Positions 43,989 to 53,075 are shown, numbered from the stretch's first letter. The stretch is 64,000 nt of DNA from Nitratireductor aquimarinus (GCF_046773475.1 NZ_CP177239.1:3286001-3350000); one strand, 5' to 3'. Program-made: numbers and translations. Notes: a model not told the origin generated them from the letters alone.

Positions 43989-45167
43989 ATGGCCGAGCTC
44001 GCTGCGTGTCCCAAAGAACAGCTGCGTGAACGCGAAGACGCGTTCCATATCCAGCGCGTGGAACGATTATGGAGCGGGGGCCATCTCCTGAGGGGGCGTG
44101 AGCCGGGCAGCGGCGACCTCCAGCTCATGAGCAATGATTATCTTTGCATCCAGAACGAGCCGGCGCTGAGAGAAGCGCAGGCCGAGGCCCTTCTGAACAG
44201 CAAGACCGATCTGCTGATGTCGAGCGTCTTCACCATGAAGGGCAGCCCGATGCAGCAGCTGGAGGCGGCGTTCGCCGATTACATGCAGGGCGAAGAGGCG
44301 ATCATCTGCCAGTCGGGCTTCACCGCCAATGTGGGGCTGCTTCAGTCCATCGCCAGCCCTTCGGTTCCGGTCTATCTGGACATGAATGCGCATGCGTCCC
44401 TTTGGGAAGGGGTGAAAGCAGCAGGCGCGCGGGGCATTCCCTTTCGCCACAACAGCCCGGACCATGCCGAGCGCCTGATCCGGCGGTATGGGCCCGGTGT
44501 GCTGGTGGTCGACACGGTTTACAGTACGGATGGAAGCCTCTGCCCGCTGGCCGCAATCGTGGATGTCGCAACGCGCACGGGCTGTGTTCTCGTTGTCGAT
44601 GAATCCCATTCGCTTGGCACGCACGGTCCCGGTGGTGCGGGGCTTGCCGTGGCGCTGGGACTGGCAGACCGGATCGACTTTCGCACGGCCTCTCTGGCCA
44701 AGACGTTTGCCGGCCGCGCCGGACTGATTGTCTGCTCACGCCGCTTCAAGGAGTATTTTCGCATGGAGTCCAACCCCGCGATCTTCAGCTCCGGACTGCT
44801 GGAGCATGAGTATGTCTGGTTCCTGGAAGCGCTGGCGCTGATCCGCAGGGCTGATGATCGACGCGAGCGCCTGCGCGAGGTGTCGGACATCGTGCGCTGG
44901 CGGCTGGACGAGCTTGGCTTCGATGTGGGCGGCGGCACGGAGCAGATCATCGCGATTGAGAGCGGCAATGAGCCGGACACGCTGAAAATGCGCGATGCAC
45001 TGCAGGGATCGGGTGTGTTCGGCGCGGTTTTCTGCCCGCCAGCGACGCCGCGCAACCACTGCCTGGTGCGATTATCGGTTCATTCGGGACTGACGGATGA
45101 GGAACTCGACACGCTGACGACACGCTGTGCAGACGCGTTGAAGTTGCTGAAAGAAGTGATGGCATAG
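43989..45167 (+). CDS. CqsA/LqsA-type alpha-hydroxyketone autoinducer synthase
   Basis: The protein (392 residues) is a PLP-dependent alpha-oxoamine synthase. PLP Lys is K238 in FRTASLAKTFAGRAGL, and DESHSLGTHGPGGAG (204 onward) holds the cofactor Asp and His. It resembles CqsA beyond the generic KBL/AONS fold: LMSNDYLCI, ICQSGFTANVGLLQSI, DMNAHASLWEGVKAAGA, VVDTVYSTDG and NPAIFSSGLLEHE. CqsA of Vibrio and LqsA of Legionella condense an acyl-CoA with an amino acid or SAM to make hydroxyketone signals. ATG 43989 has GGAG about 9 bases upstream. No glycine C-acetyltransferase partner (tdh) or biotin gene is adjacent, and no CqsS/LqsS kinase is in the window. Confidence 0.82.
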   Translation: MAELAACPKEQLREREDAFHIQRVERLWSGGHLLRGREPGSGDLQLMSNDYLCIQNEPALREAQAEALLNSKTDLLMSSVFTMKGSPMQQLEAAFADYMQGEEAIICQSGFTANVGLLQSIASPSVPVYLDMNAHASLWEGVKAAGARGIPFRHNSPDHAERLIRRYGPGVLVVDTVYSTDGSLCPLAAIVDVATRTGCVLVVDESHSLGTHGPGGAGLAVALGLADRIDFRTASLAKTFAGRAGLIVCSRRFKEYFRMESNPAIFSSGLLEHEYVWFLEALALIRRADDRRERLREVSDIVRWRLDELGFDVGGGTEQIIAIESGNEPDTLKMRDALQGSGVFGAVFCPPATPRNHCLVRLSVHSGLTDEELDTLTTRCADALKLLKEVMA

Positions 45168-45310
45168 GCGCTTTCAGGTGCGGCGCGCTCTGGCTCAATC
45201 GTTGTGGCGGCGGTTGATCCAGAGGGCTCTGGTTGCCGAACCACAGCTTGACAAGCGGGGCTTTCATCATTGATGAGCCGATAAACCAATTATAAGGGAG
45301 CGACCCACCG

Positions 45311-46306
45311 ATGCTGAAAACGCCCTATCTGCTGTTTCTTGGAGATGCGCCGGACGCGCTGACCGCAAAGGTCGCGCAAGGCATCAAGGACTGGCGACCC
45401 GAGTTTTGCGTGGGGCAGTTGCGCCTTGAGGGGTGCAAGGCTGATCTGGGTCTCAAGGACATGACCATCGCGGAAGCCCGGGAAGCCGGTGCGCAGACGC
45501 TGGTTGTGGGCGCGGCCAACCGCGGTGGTGTGATATCGCAGAGCTGGGTCGCGACGCTGGTGGAAGCTGCCGAAGCGGGCATGGACATCGCCTCCGGTCT
45601 GCACAATCGCCTGACGGCGCAGCCCGCCCTTGTGGCGGCGGCCGAAAAGGCCGGCACGCATCTTTATGACGTGCGTGTGCCTCAGGAAGAATACCCGATT
45701 GCCGATGGCAAGAGGCGTGCGGGCAAGCGCTGCCTGGCCGTGGGCACCGACTGTTCGGTCGGCAAGATGTACACCGCGCTCGCCATGGAGCGCGAGATGC
45801 ACAAGCGCGAGATGAAGGCCTCGTTCCGCGCAACCGGCCAGACCGGTATTCTGATCACCGGTTCCGGGGTGCCGCTCGACGCGGTCGTTGCCGATTTCAT
45901 GGCCGGTTCCGTGGAGCACATCACGCCTGACAATGACGCCGATCACTGGGATCTGATCGAAGGGCAGGGCAGCCTGTTCCATCCCTCCTTCTCCGGCGTG
46001 ACGATGGCGCTGATCCATGGCGGTCAGCCGGACGCGCTGGTGCTGTGCCACGAGCCGACCCGCACCCACATGCGCGGCCTGCCGCACTATCAGCTGCCCA
46101 CGCTCGAGGCGCTGCGCGACCTGTCTCTGGAAACCGCGCGCGTGGTCAATCCGGACGTCAAGGTGGTGGGCATCTCGGTCAACACCGCTGCCCTCAACGA
46201 TGCGGAGGCGAAAGCCTGCCTCGAGGAAATCGAGAGCCGCATGGGGCTGCCGACCATCGATCCGTTCCGCCAGGGTGCTGGCCGTCTGGTCGACGCGCTG
46301 GACTGA
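45311..46306 (+). CDS. DUF1611 family protein, DgcN-like N-acetyltransferase
   Basis: The 331-residue protein belongs to the DUF1611 family. It has a P-loop-like motif AVGTDCSVGKMYTALAME (GTDCSVGK at 145-152) after an N-terminal Rossmann-like part with GAANRGGVIS. Recent work on marine proteobacteria names such proteins DgcN, acting with DgcA in D-glutamate catabolism. The usual dgcA-type epimerase gene is not adjacent here, so the function is tentative. It lies 143 bases after the CqsA-like gene on the same strand. GGGAG lies before the start. Confidence 0.75.
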   Translation: MLKTPYLLFLGDAPDALTAKVAQGIKDWRPEFCVGQLRLEGCKADLGLKDMTIAEAREAGAQTLVVGAANRGGVISQSWVATLVEAAEAGMDIASGLHNRLTAQPALVAAAEKAGTHLYDVRVPQEEYPIADGKRRAGKRCLAVGTDCSVGKMYTALAMEREMHKREMKASFRATGQTGILITGSGVPLDAVVADFMAGSVEHITPDNDADHWDLIEGQGSLFHPSFSGVTMALIHGGQPDALVLCHEPTRTHMRGLPHYQLPTLEALRDLSLETARVVNPDVKVVGISVNTAALNDAEAKACLEEIESRMGLPTIDPFRQGAGRLVDALD

Positions 46307-46419
46307 TCCTGACCGATCTTTAACGACGTGGCAGACAGGGCTGTTGCCTTGCCTGCCATGACGCTTCACTGTGGCCATCCCGATGCCATGCACGGGATTG
46401 GTGAGACAGTGGGGCAGAC

Positions 46420-48072
46420 ATGACCGATACCTTGGAGCAGGGCGACGTGCGCGTCTGGCATTCATTCTCCGTTCTGGGGCTTTGCCTTGGAACACTGCTT
46501 TTCGCAGCATCGCTTACGCCCACCCTGCTGCCGCGGGACTTTCTGCTGCAGGGTGTTCTGTCTGGCGTTTCGGCAGCGGTTGGCTATGGGCTGGGCGTTT
46601 TCTGCGTCTGGCTGTGGCGTTATCTGGAACTGCCGGAGCCGCCGCGCCGTCCGCGCATTTATGGCAAATTCGCCATGGCCGCGCTGTGCGTGGCTGTCGC
46701 CATCTTCTTCCTCTGGAAAGCGGCCGAATGGCAGAATTCCATTCGTGCGCTGATGCAGCTTGAGCCGGTTGATACCGCGCATCCCTTCAAGGTGGGCGGC
46801 ATCGCGCTGGTTCTGTTCCTTCTATTTGTCGTGATGGGGCGTGGCATCGGGCGTGCTTTCACCTTCATTTCAGGCCGGCTGAAGCCTTATGTGCCGCGCC
46901 GCGTGGCCAATGTGATCGGCATTGTCATTGTCGGTCTCGTGCTGGCATCGCTGGTCGACCGCGTGCTGCTGCGCTATGCGCTGCGGGTTGCCGATTCCGC
47001 CTATGCGGAGCTCGATGCGCTGTTTGAGGACGGTATCGAGCAGCCTGAAAGCGGGCTGCGCACGGGCGGGCCGGGATCGTTGATCCCATGGGACACGCTG
47101 GGGCGTACCGGACGCCAGTTCGTTGTCGGCGGTGACAGCAGGGAAGCGATTGCTGCGTTTACCGGTCGCGAGGCGCTGGAGCCGATGCGCGTTTACGTGG
47201 GGCTGCGTTCGGCGGAGACTGCAGATGAGCGCGCCGAGCTGGCGCTGGAAGAGCTGAAGCGGATCGGCGCGTTCGAGCGCAAGGTCATGGCGGTGGTGGC
47301 GCCCACCGGCACTGGCTGGATCGACCCGGAAGCGAGCGTGACACTGGAATATCTGCATGGCGGCGACACGGTGATGGTCGCGCAGCAATATTCTTACCTC
47401 ACGAGCTGGCTTTCGCTGCTGATCGAGCCGAGCTACGGGGCGGAAGCCGCGCATGCGCTGTTCCGCAAGGTCTATGGTCACTGGACCACGCTGCCGAAAG
47501 ACGACCGGCCGGAGCTTTATCTCTACGGTCTGAGCCTTGGCGCACTGAGTTCGGAGCAGTCGACCGAGATCTACAACATTCTGGCGGATCCCTTCCAGGG
47601 GGCGCTGTGGGCCGGGCCGCCCTTCAACAGCCGCCTGTGGAGCAATTTCACCCGCGACCGCAACCCCGGCACGCCGGCCTGGCTGCCGCGTCTGGGGGAT
47701 GGATCCGTGGTGCGCTTCACGGCGCAGAAGAATTCGCTCGACATTCCCGGCGCAAAGTGGGGTCCGCTGCGGATCGTCTATCTGCAATATGCGAGCGACC
47801 CGGTCGTCTTTTTCGATCCGCTCGCCTGGTATCGGCGACCGGCATGGCTGGTGGGGGAGCGCGGGCCTGACGTTTCGCCGGACCTGCGCTGGTATCCGAT
47901 CGTCACCTTCCTGCAACTTGCGCTGGACATGGCGATGGCGACCACGGCGCCCATCGGATACGGGCATCTCTATGCTCCGCAGCATTATATCGATGCGTGG
48001 GTGGCCGTGACCCAGCCGGAAGGCTGGTCGCCGGCGGAGATCGAGCGTCTCAAGGAAAAGCTGAAGAAGTAG
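46420..48072 (+). CDS. Membrane-bound alpha/beta hydrolase (Abhydrolase_9 type)
   Basis: The 550-residue protein has an N-terminal membrane domain with about four to five helices (residues 15-190) and a C-terminal alpha/beta-hydrolase domain. The nucleophile elbow is GLSLG with Ser 372. Further family marks are PTGTGWIDPEASVTLEYLHG and LQYASDPVVFFDPLAWYRRP. Members are thought to be membrane esterases; the substrate is unknown. It is followed by a palindromic repeat and a hairpin. Confidence 0.85.
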   Translation: MTDTLEQGDVRVWHSFSVLGLCLGTLLFAASLTPTLLPRDFLLQGVLSGVSAAVGYGLGVFCVWLWRYLELPEPPRRPRIYGKFAMAALCVAVAIFFLWKAAEWQNSIRALMQLEPVDTAHPFKVGGIALVLFLLFVVMGRGIGRAFTFISGRLKPYVPRRVANVIGIVIVGLVLASLVDRVLLRYALRVADSAYAELDALFEDGIEQPESGLRTGGPGSLIPWDTLGRTGRQFVVGGDSREAIAAFTGREALEPMRVYVGLRSAETADERAELALEELKRIGAFERKVMAVVAPTGTGWIDPEASVTLEYLHGGDTVMVAQQYSYLTSWLSLLIEPSYGAEAAHALFRKVYGHWTTLPKDDRPELYLYGLSLGALSSEQSTEIYNILADPFQGALWAGPPFNSRLWSNFTRDRNPGTPAWLPRLGDGSVVRFTAQKNSLDIPGAKWGPLRIVYLQYASDPVVFFDPLAWYRRPAWLVGERGPDVSPDLRWYPIVTFLQLALDMAMATTAPIGYGHLYAPQHYIDAWVAVTQPEGWSPAEIERLKEKLKK

Positions 48073-48075
48073 GCC

Positions 48076-48110
48076 CTGGAGCACATCCAGGAAAAGCGGG
48101 AGCGCTCCAG
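48076..48110. repeat. Dispersed rhizobial palindrome, family B, copy 1
   Basis: CTGGAGC and GCTCCAG bound a stretch with CAGGAAAAGCGGG. The same core occurs in reverse orientation at 54210-54243. Confidence 0.65.
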
Positions 48111-48112
48111 CT

Positions 48113-48134
48113 GCGGGCCTGCGGACAGGCCCGC
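48113..48134. terminator. GC-rich hairpin between convergent genes
   Basis: GCGGGCCTG-CGGA-CAGGCCCGC is a perfect 9-bp stem with a 4-base loop. It lies between the hydrolase stop and the coxM stop. It has no T tract on either strand; it may serve as a bidirectional transcript end. Confidence 0.5.
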
Positions 48135-48157
48135 GCTTTATCGCGTGCGCTGGAGGA

Positions 48158-48958
48158 TCAGCTCGTTGCCATTGCAACGGCGCGCTTGGCCATGGCAACG
48201 ACCAGGCCGGCGCGGTATTCGGCCGATGCGTGGATGTCGGTCATGAGATCGTCCGCAGGGACGGCCACGGCCTCGAGCGCCGATGCGCTGAACTCGGCGG
48301 CGAGTGCGGCTTCGAGTTCGGCGCTGCGGAAAACGCCGTCATCGCCGGCCCCCGTTACGGCCACACGGACTGCGCCGCCATCCACGGCAACGAAGACACC
48401 GGCCATCGCATAGCGCGAAGCGGGGTTCGGGAACTTGGCGTAGCCGGCCTTTTCCGGCGCGTCGAAGCGCACGGCGGTGATGATCTCGTCTTCTTCCAGC
48501 GCCGTCTCAAACAGGCCGGTGAAGAAGTCTTCGGCGGCGATTTCGCGGGTGCTGGTGATGATGGTGGCGGCAAGCGCCAGCATGGCGGCGGGGTAGTCTG
48601 CCGCCGGATCATTGTTGGCGAGCGAGCCGCCAATCGTGCCCATATGGCGCACCTGCGGATCGCCGATGAGACCGGCCAGATGGCAGAGCGCCGGGCAGGC
48701 GGCTGCTATGTCAGCGCTGGCGGCGACCTCGGCATGGGTGACGCCCGCACCGATGGTGACGGTCTTGCCGGAAACGGAAATCGCCTTCAGATCGGCGATA
48801 TGGCGCAGGTCCACGAGGTCGGACGGAGCGGCGAGCCGCGTCTTCATGGCCGGGATGAGGGTCTGGCCGCCGGCGATGAACTTGCCGTCTTCCGCCGCCT
48901 TGAACAGCTTGAGGGCTTCTTCGAGGGAGCCGGCGCGGTGATAATTGACGTCATACAT
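48158..48958 (-). CDS. FAD-binding subunit of a molybdenum hydroxylase (CoxM type)
   Basis: The 266-residue protein has the FAD-binding motifs of the CoxM/xanthine dehydrogenase medium subunit: KFIAGGQTLIPAMKTRLAAP, DPQVRHMGTIGGSLANNDPA and ADYPAAMLALAATI. The C-terminal CO dehydrogenase flavoprotein domain follows. It would pass electrons from the iron-sulfur subunit to an acceptor. It lies 15 bases after the small-subunit gene in the same operon. No large molybdopterin subunit gene adjoins. Confidence 0.92.
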   Translation of the reverse strand: MYDVNYHRAGSLEEALKLFKAAEDGKFIAGGQTLIPAMKTRLAAPSDLVDLRHIADLKAISVSGKTVTIGAGVTHAEVAASADIAAACPALCHLAGLIGDPQVRHMGTIGGSLANNDPAADYPAAMLALAATIITSTREIAAEDFFTGLFETALEEDEIITAVRFDAPEKAGYAKFPNPASRYAMAGVFVAVDGGAVRVAVTGAGDDGVFRSAELEAALAAEFSASALEAVAVPADDLMTDIHASAEYRAGLVVAMAKRAVAMATS

Positions 48959-48973
48959 GGTCGCTCTCCTCGC

Positions 48974-49462
<489 letters not shown>

Positions 49463-49585
49463 GGGTACCTGCCTACTGGAATTTTCGGTGGCTATTGTGA
49501 TGATCGCCAACTTAGCGAATGCAGCAGCGGTGTCCATGCCTGCCGTGTGAAAGAAGGGGCCGGACGCCGCTGCCACGGGTACTTT

Positions 49586-49882
49586 CTACTGGCTGTGCTC
49601 CCCGCCGTTTCCGCGGATTTGCGCGGGAGGTCTGCGGCTTTCGGTCAGCGTCCTCTTCGGGTGTAGTCTACACCTGATCTTGTTGACGGTTGCGCCGCCT
49701 GACGGGAACTTTTTCCTGTCGGTCAGGTGGATGTAGGTCACCACATGGGCACGCCATGGTGTGTCGGTTCTCACATGCGTGAGGTAACTGTTGGTCCTGC
49801 ACTGATACGCATTTGCGTCGGCGTGGGCATTCACGGGCAGAAACGCCGCTGCAGCAATTATAATTGGTGCAAAATTTTTCAT
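49586..49882 (-). CDS. Small secreted protein, unknown
   Basis: The 98-residue product from ATG 49882 has a clear signal peptide (MKNFAPIIIAAAAFLPVNAH, cleavage near AHA|DANAYQC) and a strong ribosome site GGAGG 8 bases upstream. Two cysteines are in the mature part (QCRTN and KIRC), with TYIHLTDRKKFPSGG between them. I do not recognise a family. The last 25 or so residues (LHPKRTLTESRRPPAQIRGN) look less protein-like, so the end may be frameshifted. It sits in a locally AT-rich patch before a tRNA gene. Confidence 0.55.
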   Translation of the reverse strand: MKNFAPIIIAAAAFLPVNAHADANAYQCRTNSYLTHVRTDTPWRAHVVTYIHLTDRKKFPSGGATVNKIRCRLHPKRTLTESRRPPAQIRGNGGEHSQ

Positions 49883-50253
49883 AGTATATTCCTCCAATGC
49901 GCAACTTAAAAATCATATCTATTTGTTTATCAAGTAATTTGTATTTATACTTAAAATGATTTACTGAATTATTGTTTGTTAACTATCAAATCTACATGGC
50001 TTGTTTTAGGTTGCTCTGATTGTGCCATTTCCGCTTGATCTCCTGGGAGATTGCCGCTATCAGGACGCCGCTTGCTGCCTTGGTGATTGCGGACCGAAAA
50101 TGTCCCTCTCCAAACGGCGTTCTAGCTCGACAATTGGGTTGCGAAAGCTCGCAGAGGCGGGTATGTGCACTGGGAAAGTGCTTCGCGCCGCAATTGTCCA
50201 GAGCGGATGGCGAAGCAAGCTGGTCATGGCGGGGTTCCGACCATGGCGAAAGG
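49883..50253. other. Intergenic region between the small secreted gene and tRNA-Thr
   Basis: No convincing gene. The first part (49900-50020) is very AT-rich for this genome. The rest is of normal composition; the tRNA promoter should lie just before 50254. No inverted repeat pair or transposase remnant was recognised. Confidence 0.5.
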
Positions 50254-50329
50254 GCCGCTTTAGCTCAGTTGGTAGAGCATCGCATTCGTAATGCGGAGGT
50301 CGTCAGTTCGAGTCTGACAAGCGGCACCA
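50254..50329 (+). tRNA. tRNA-Thr (anticodon CGT)
   Basis: Complete cloverleaf: acceptor GCCGCTT pairs with AAGCGGC; D arm GCTC/GAGC; anticodon stem TCGCA/TGCGG with loop TTCGTAA (anticodon CGT, reads ACG, Thr); T arm GTCAG TTCGAGT CTGAC. The CCA end is encoded at 50327-50329. A (TC)9 tract follows. Confidence 0.96.
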
Positions 50330-50330
50330 C

Positions 50331-50348
50331 TCTCTCTCTCTCTCTCTC
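50331..50348. repeat. (TC)9 microsatellite after tRNA-Thr
   Basis: Nine TC dinucleotides follow the tRNA 3' end directly. It is non-coding as far as can be seen and could vary in length by slippage. Confidence 0.9.
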
Positions 50349-50437
50349 CACTCTGGAAGATGACCACCCGGGCTTGAGTGCGCGCCCCGCGTGCTGTCGG
50401 AGCGCGCGTGTTCGTGTTCTTCAGTCGGCCCTGTTCC

Positions 50438-51142
50438 TCAGTCGGCTTTGTCGCCCCGCAGGCGGCGGTTCCAGCTCTCGACCTTGCCGGATTCAAGGCG
50501 TCGCTGTGCATAGCGCCGCCAGCCATCGGGCAGCTTCTCCAGCGCCGCCATCTCTTCCAGCTCACTGCGGTCAAGCGTCTTGACGTAGAGCGTCTGCCAG
50601 AGCCGTTTCAGCGGCCATTCGGGCAGGGGGCGGTCGATCCGTTCAAGCGCGTCGCCCGGCGCCACCTGACCTTCCTGCAAGACCCGGTAATACCAGCCGG
50701 TGCGGCCGCTTTTCTGTACCCTGAGCGCCATGTCCCTGACGCCGAAGCGGCTGTTCAGCTTCCAGCATGGCTGCCGTCCCTGGGATACTTCAAGAATGGC
50801 GTTGCCGAGGCGAAACACATCGCCCAGCGCCACGGTCTCTTCATTGAGGCCAAGGGTTGAGAGATTTTCGCCAAACGCGCCGGGGCTGTCGAGAAGGGTG
50901 TTGTCACCGATCTCTTCCCGCCAGGCGTCATAGTGATCGCGGGGATAGTGGTGAACGGCCTTATCGGGGCCGCCATGATGTTTGGTGTCTGCCTGATTGT
51001 CGCCGATGAAGCCGGTGTGGCTGAGGAAAAGAGCCCTTTCGACGGGCTTCTTGTTGATGCCGCTTGGCGCCTGCTTCTCTCCAAGCGGCGCGATTTCGCC
51101 GATCAGGAGGGCTTTCAGTGGGGTGTTTGTCGCGTGGGGCAC
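50438..51142 (-). CDS. MOSC domain protein (YiiM-like)
   Basis: The 234-residue protein belongs to the YiiM branch of MOSC proteins: GFIGDNQADTKHHGGPDKAVHH, GAFGENLSTLGLNEETVALGD and VSQGRQPCWKLNSRFG, with the conserved Cys that would bind molybdenum cofactor. MOSC proteins act in Moco-dependent reduction or sulfur transfer; YiiM reduces N-hydroxylated compounds such as 6-N-hydroxylaminopurine. Its length is normal. It is convergent with the tRNA gene. Confidence 0.9.
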   Translation of the reverse strand: MPHATNTPLKALLIGEIAPLGEKQAPSGINKKPVERALFLSHTGFIGDNQADTKHHGGPDKAVHHYPRDHYDAWREEIGDNTLLDSPGAFGENLSTLGLNEETVALGDVFRLGNAILEVSQGRQPCWKLNSRFGVRDMALRVQKSGRTGWYYRVLQEGQVAPGDALERIDRPLPEWPLKRLWQTLYVKTLDRSELEEMAALEKLPDGWRRYAQRRLESGKVESWNRRLRGDKAD

Positions 51143-51332
51143 GTGGTTGCCTCCTGAGTTTGGTGTCCTGAAGCATCGGATCGAAAAGATGTGCTTCAGG
51201 TCCGGTCAGTACATAGAGGCGGAAGAGGCCGGCGTTGTGAGCCAGTTTAGGGTTTCATGTGAACTAGCGTGTTGACGCAGTGTTTCAGAACTAAACCCGG
51301 TTTTGAAATTGCAGTTTGCCATAGAATGTTTG

Positions 51333-51352
51333 CGATAAACGCATGTTTATCG
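51333..51352. promoter_or_regulatory. Palindrome upstream of the IclR gene, possible operator
   Basis: CGATAAAC-GCAT-GTTTATCG is a perfect 8+4+8 inverted repeat, 76 bases before the IclR start at 51429. IclR-family proteins bind palindromes of this size and often regulate themselves. The link is by position only. Confidence 0.5.
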
Positions 51353-51428
51353 TTGCCTGTGGAGCCTCAGTGTTGCTAGTTTTGGTTCCCTTTTTCCGAA
51401 GGGTTCAACATCACACCAAGGGGGGAGA

Positions 51429-52247
51429 ATGGCAGGCGCGGGTATACTCAAGCGGCAAGGGCGCAAGACGCCGCCTGTTTCAACCGCGCTGTCCCGGGGA
51501 CTGCGCCTTCTCTCCGTTTTTGCCGAAGCGCCCGTCTGGATGAGCAATTCCGACATTGTCGAGCGCACGCATCTGCCGGCTGCTACCGTTGCACGATTGA
51601 CCAAATCCCTCGCGTTGATGGGGCTTTTGCATTACAGCGCCAGCCGTCGTCGCTTTCGCTTGGCTCCTGGGGTTGTGCGGCTTGGATATGGTGCGCGCAG
51701 CGAAGCGCAGATCGTCGAGCTGACGCGCCCCTATCTGCAGGAGATTGCGGACAATTTTCGGGTTCACACCGCTCTTGCCGTAATCGACGGCACCGACGCG
51801 CTGCATCTGGAAGTGTGCCACAGCAGCGCCACGCTGGTCACCTTACGCCTGGAGGCCGGCTCGCGCATTCCGCTTGCCGCCTCGCCCATCGGCCACGCGC
51901 TGATTTCCTGTCTTGAAGAAACACAGCTTGGACACCTGATGGCGGCTTTAGAGCGGCATCACGGTGGGGACTGGTCGCACCTGGCGCAGCATGTCGAGCA
52001 GGGGCTCTCGGAGATAGAGGAGCAGGGCTTTGCGCTGTCGCTGGGCAACTGGCATGAAGATGTGCATGGCGTGGCGGTGCCACTGCGACCTTCGGGCCAG
52101 CTGAACGCCATGTCTATCGCCTGCGGTGCGCCGCGCGCCCATACGCCACCATCGCGTCTCAGGGAGCTGGGGCAGGAACTCCTGCATCTGTCTGCTGCCT
52201 TATCGACCCGCGCCCAGAACACCCAGTTTCACCAGCACGCCGTCTGA
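51429..52247 (+). CDS. IclR family transcriptional regulator (1)
   Basis: The 272-residue protein has an N-terminal winged helix (SRGLRLLSVFAEAPVWMSNS, then HLPAATVARLTKSLALMGLL) and a C-terminal IclR effector domain ending in SIACGAPRAHTPPSRLRELG. The effector is probably a small organic acid. GGGGGGAGA precedes the start. It is convergent with a second IclR gene. The nearby lactonase and TRAP genes are candidate targets. Confidence 0.9.
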   Translation: MAGAGILKRQGRKTPPVSTALSRGLRLLSVFAEAPVWMSNSDIVERTHLPAATVARLTKSLALMGLLHYSASRRRFRLAPGVVRLGYGARSEAQIVELTRPYLQEIADNFRVHTALAVIDGTDALHLEVCHSSATLVTLRLEAGSRIPLAASPIGHALISCLEETQLGHLMAALERHHGGDWSHLAQHVEQGLSEIEEQGFALSLGNWHEDVHGVAVPLRPSGQLNAMSIACGAPRAHTPPSRLRELGQELLHLSAALSTRAQNTQFHQHAV

Positions 52248-52263
52248 GGCGAGGCCCTGCCGA

Positions 52264-52285
52264 CGTCAGGCGTGTCCGCCTGACG
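52264..52285. terminator. Hairpin between convergent IclR genes
   Basis: CGTCAGGCG-TGTC-CGCCTGACG forms a perfect 9-bp stem with a 4-base loop, 16 bases after the first IclR stop. No T tract is present, so it is a weak terminator candidate. Confidence 0.5.
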
Positions 52286-52352
52286 CAGAAACCGATGCCG
52301 TTTCAGGAATCTTCCAGATAGCGCACACCGAGTGTCGAGCATTTGCGCTGGA

Positions 52353-53075
52353 TCAGCTCGACGGCCCCAGAAGATCCTTGACCGCCGCTGTCGTGTCCTG
52401 GCTGGCGCTCGATCCGGTGGGAATGGCAAGTTCCAGCGCCAGAACGGCATTGCTGAGATGAAGCGGCGCGCCGAGCAAAAGCAGATCGCATTCGGGAAGC
52501 GGCGTCCGGAAGCACCCTGATGCACAGAAGAACGCAAAGCTCTCTTCGAGCGCCCTGGTTTCGACCTCGTTGTAGCCGCGCTCTGCAATCGGTTCGTCTG
52601 CTGCATTGTGCATGGTGAAGAGCAGGGCGTGTCCGCCCGCCGTGAATGGCAGGGGGTATGTCGAGCCCACATGGCATTCATGGGCATTCTGGCGGGTCGG
52701 GCCGCTGCAGGTGACCAGAAGAAGGGCTTCGTCACGGTCCGCCACCACGAGCGTTCCGATTCCGTCATGCTGGTCGGCAAGCGCCTGAAGAACGGGGCGG
52801 GCGATGTCGGTGACGGGCGTATCGCCAAGAAATTTCTCTGAAAGGGTTCCAGCCATTCTGCCTGGCTGGAAGCGTTTGGCGAACCGCGCGGGTTCGACAA
52901 AACCGTGCATTTCCAGCGTTTTCAGAAGTTTGGCGGTCGTGTCGCTTCTCAGGGAAAGGCTCTGTGCCAATTCCTCACTGGTCATCGGACCTTCGTCGGA
53001 GAGACGGCGAACCAATTCCAGACCGTTCTGCAATGCGACTGTGCTGCTATTCCCGTCTTCTATCCGTGCTTTCAC
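52353..53075 (-). CDS. IclR family transcriptional regulator (2)
   Basis: The 240-residue protein starts with GTG at 53075. It has an IclR-type winged helix (LQNGLELVRRLSDEGPMTSE, then LSLRSDTTAKLLKTLEMHGF) and an effector domain (DIARPVLQALADQHDGIGTL; AGGHALLFTMHNAADEPIAE). It is shorter than typical and its C-terminal half is less conserved. It diverges from the SMP-30 lactonase, which is the most likely target. Confidence 0.82.
   Translation of the reverse strand: MKARIEDGNSSTVALQNGLELVRRLSDEGPMTSEELAQSLSLRSDTTAKLLKTLEMHGFVEPARFAKRFQPGRMAGTLSEKFLGDTPVTDIARPVLQALADQHDGIGTLVVADRDEALLLVTCSGPTRQNAHECHVGSTYPLPFTAGGHALLFTMHNAADEPIAERGYNEVETRALEESFAFFCASGCFRTPLPECDLLLLGAPLHLSNAVLALELAIPTGSSASQDTTAAVKDLLGPSS

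Noticed and set aside
49668..49916. A second frame over the small secreted protein gene
   Set aside because: It lacks the signal peptide and ribosome-site fit of the 49586-49882 frame.
50254..50329. tRNA-Thr as an attachment site of an integrated element
   Set aside because: No integrase and no direct repeat of the tRNA 3' end was found in the window.
50020..50583. Open frames crossing the tRNA-Thr gene
   Set aside because: They read through a well-folded tRNA and the TC repeat; no protein signal is visible.
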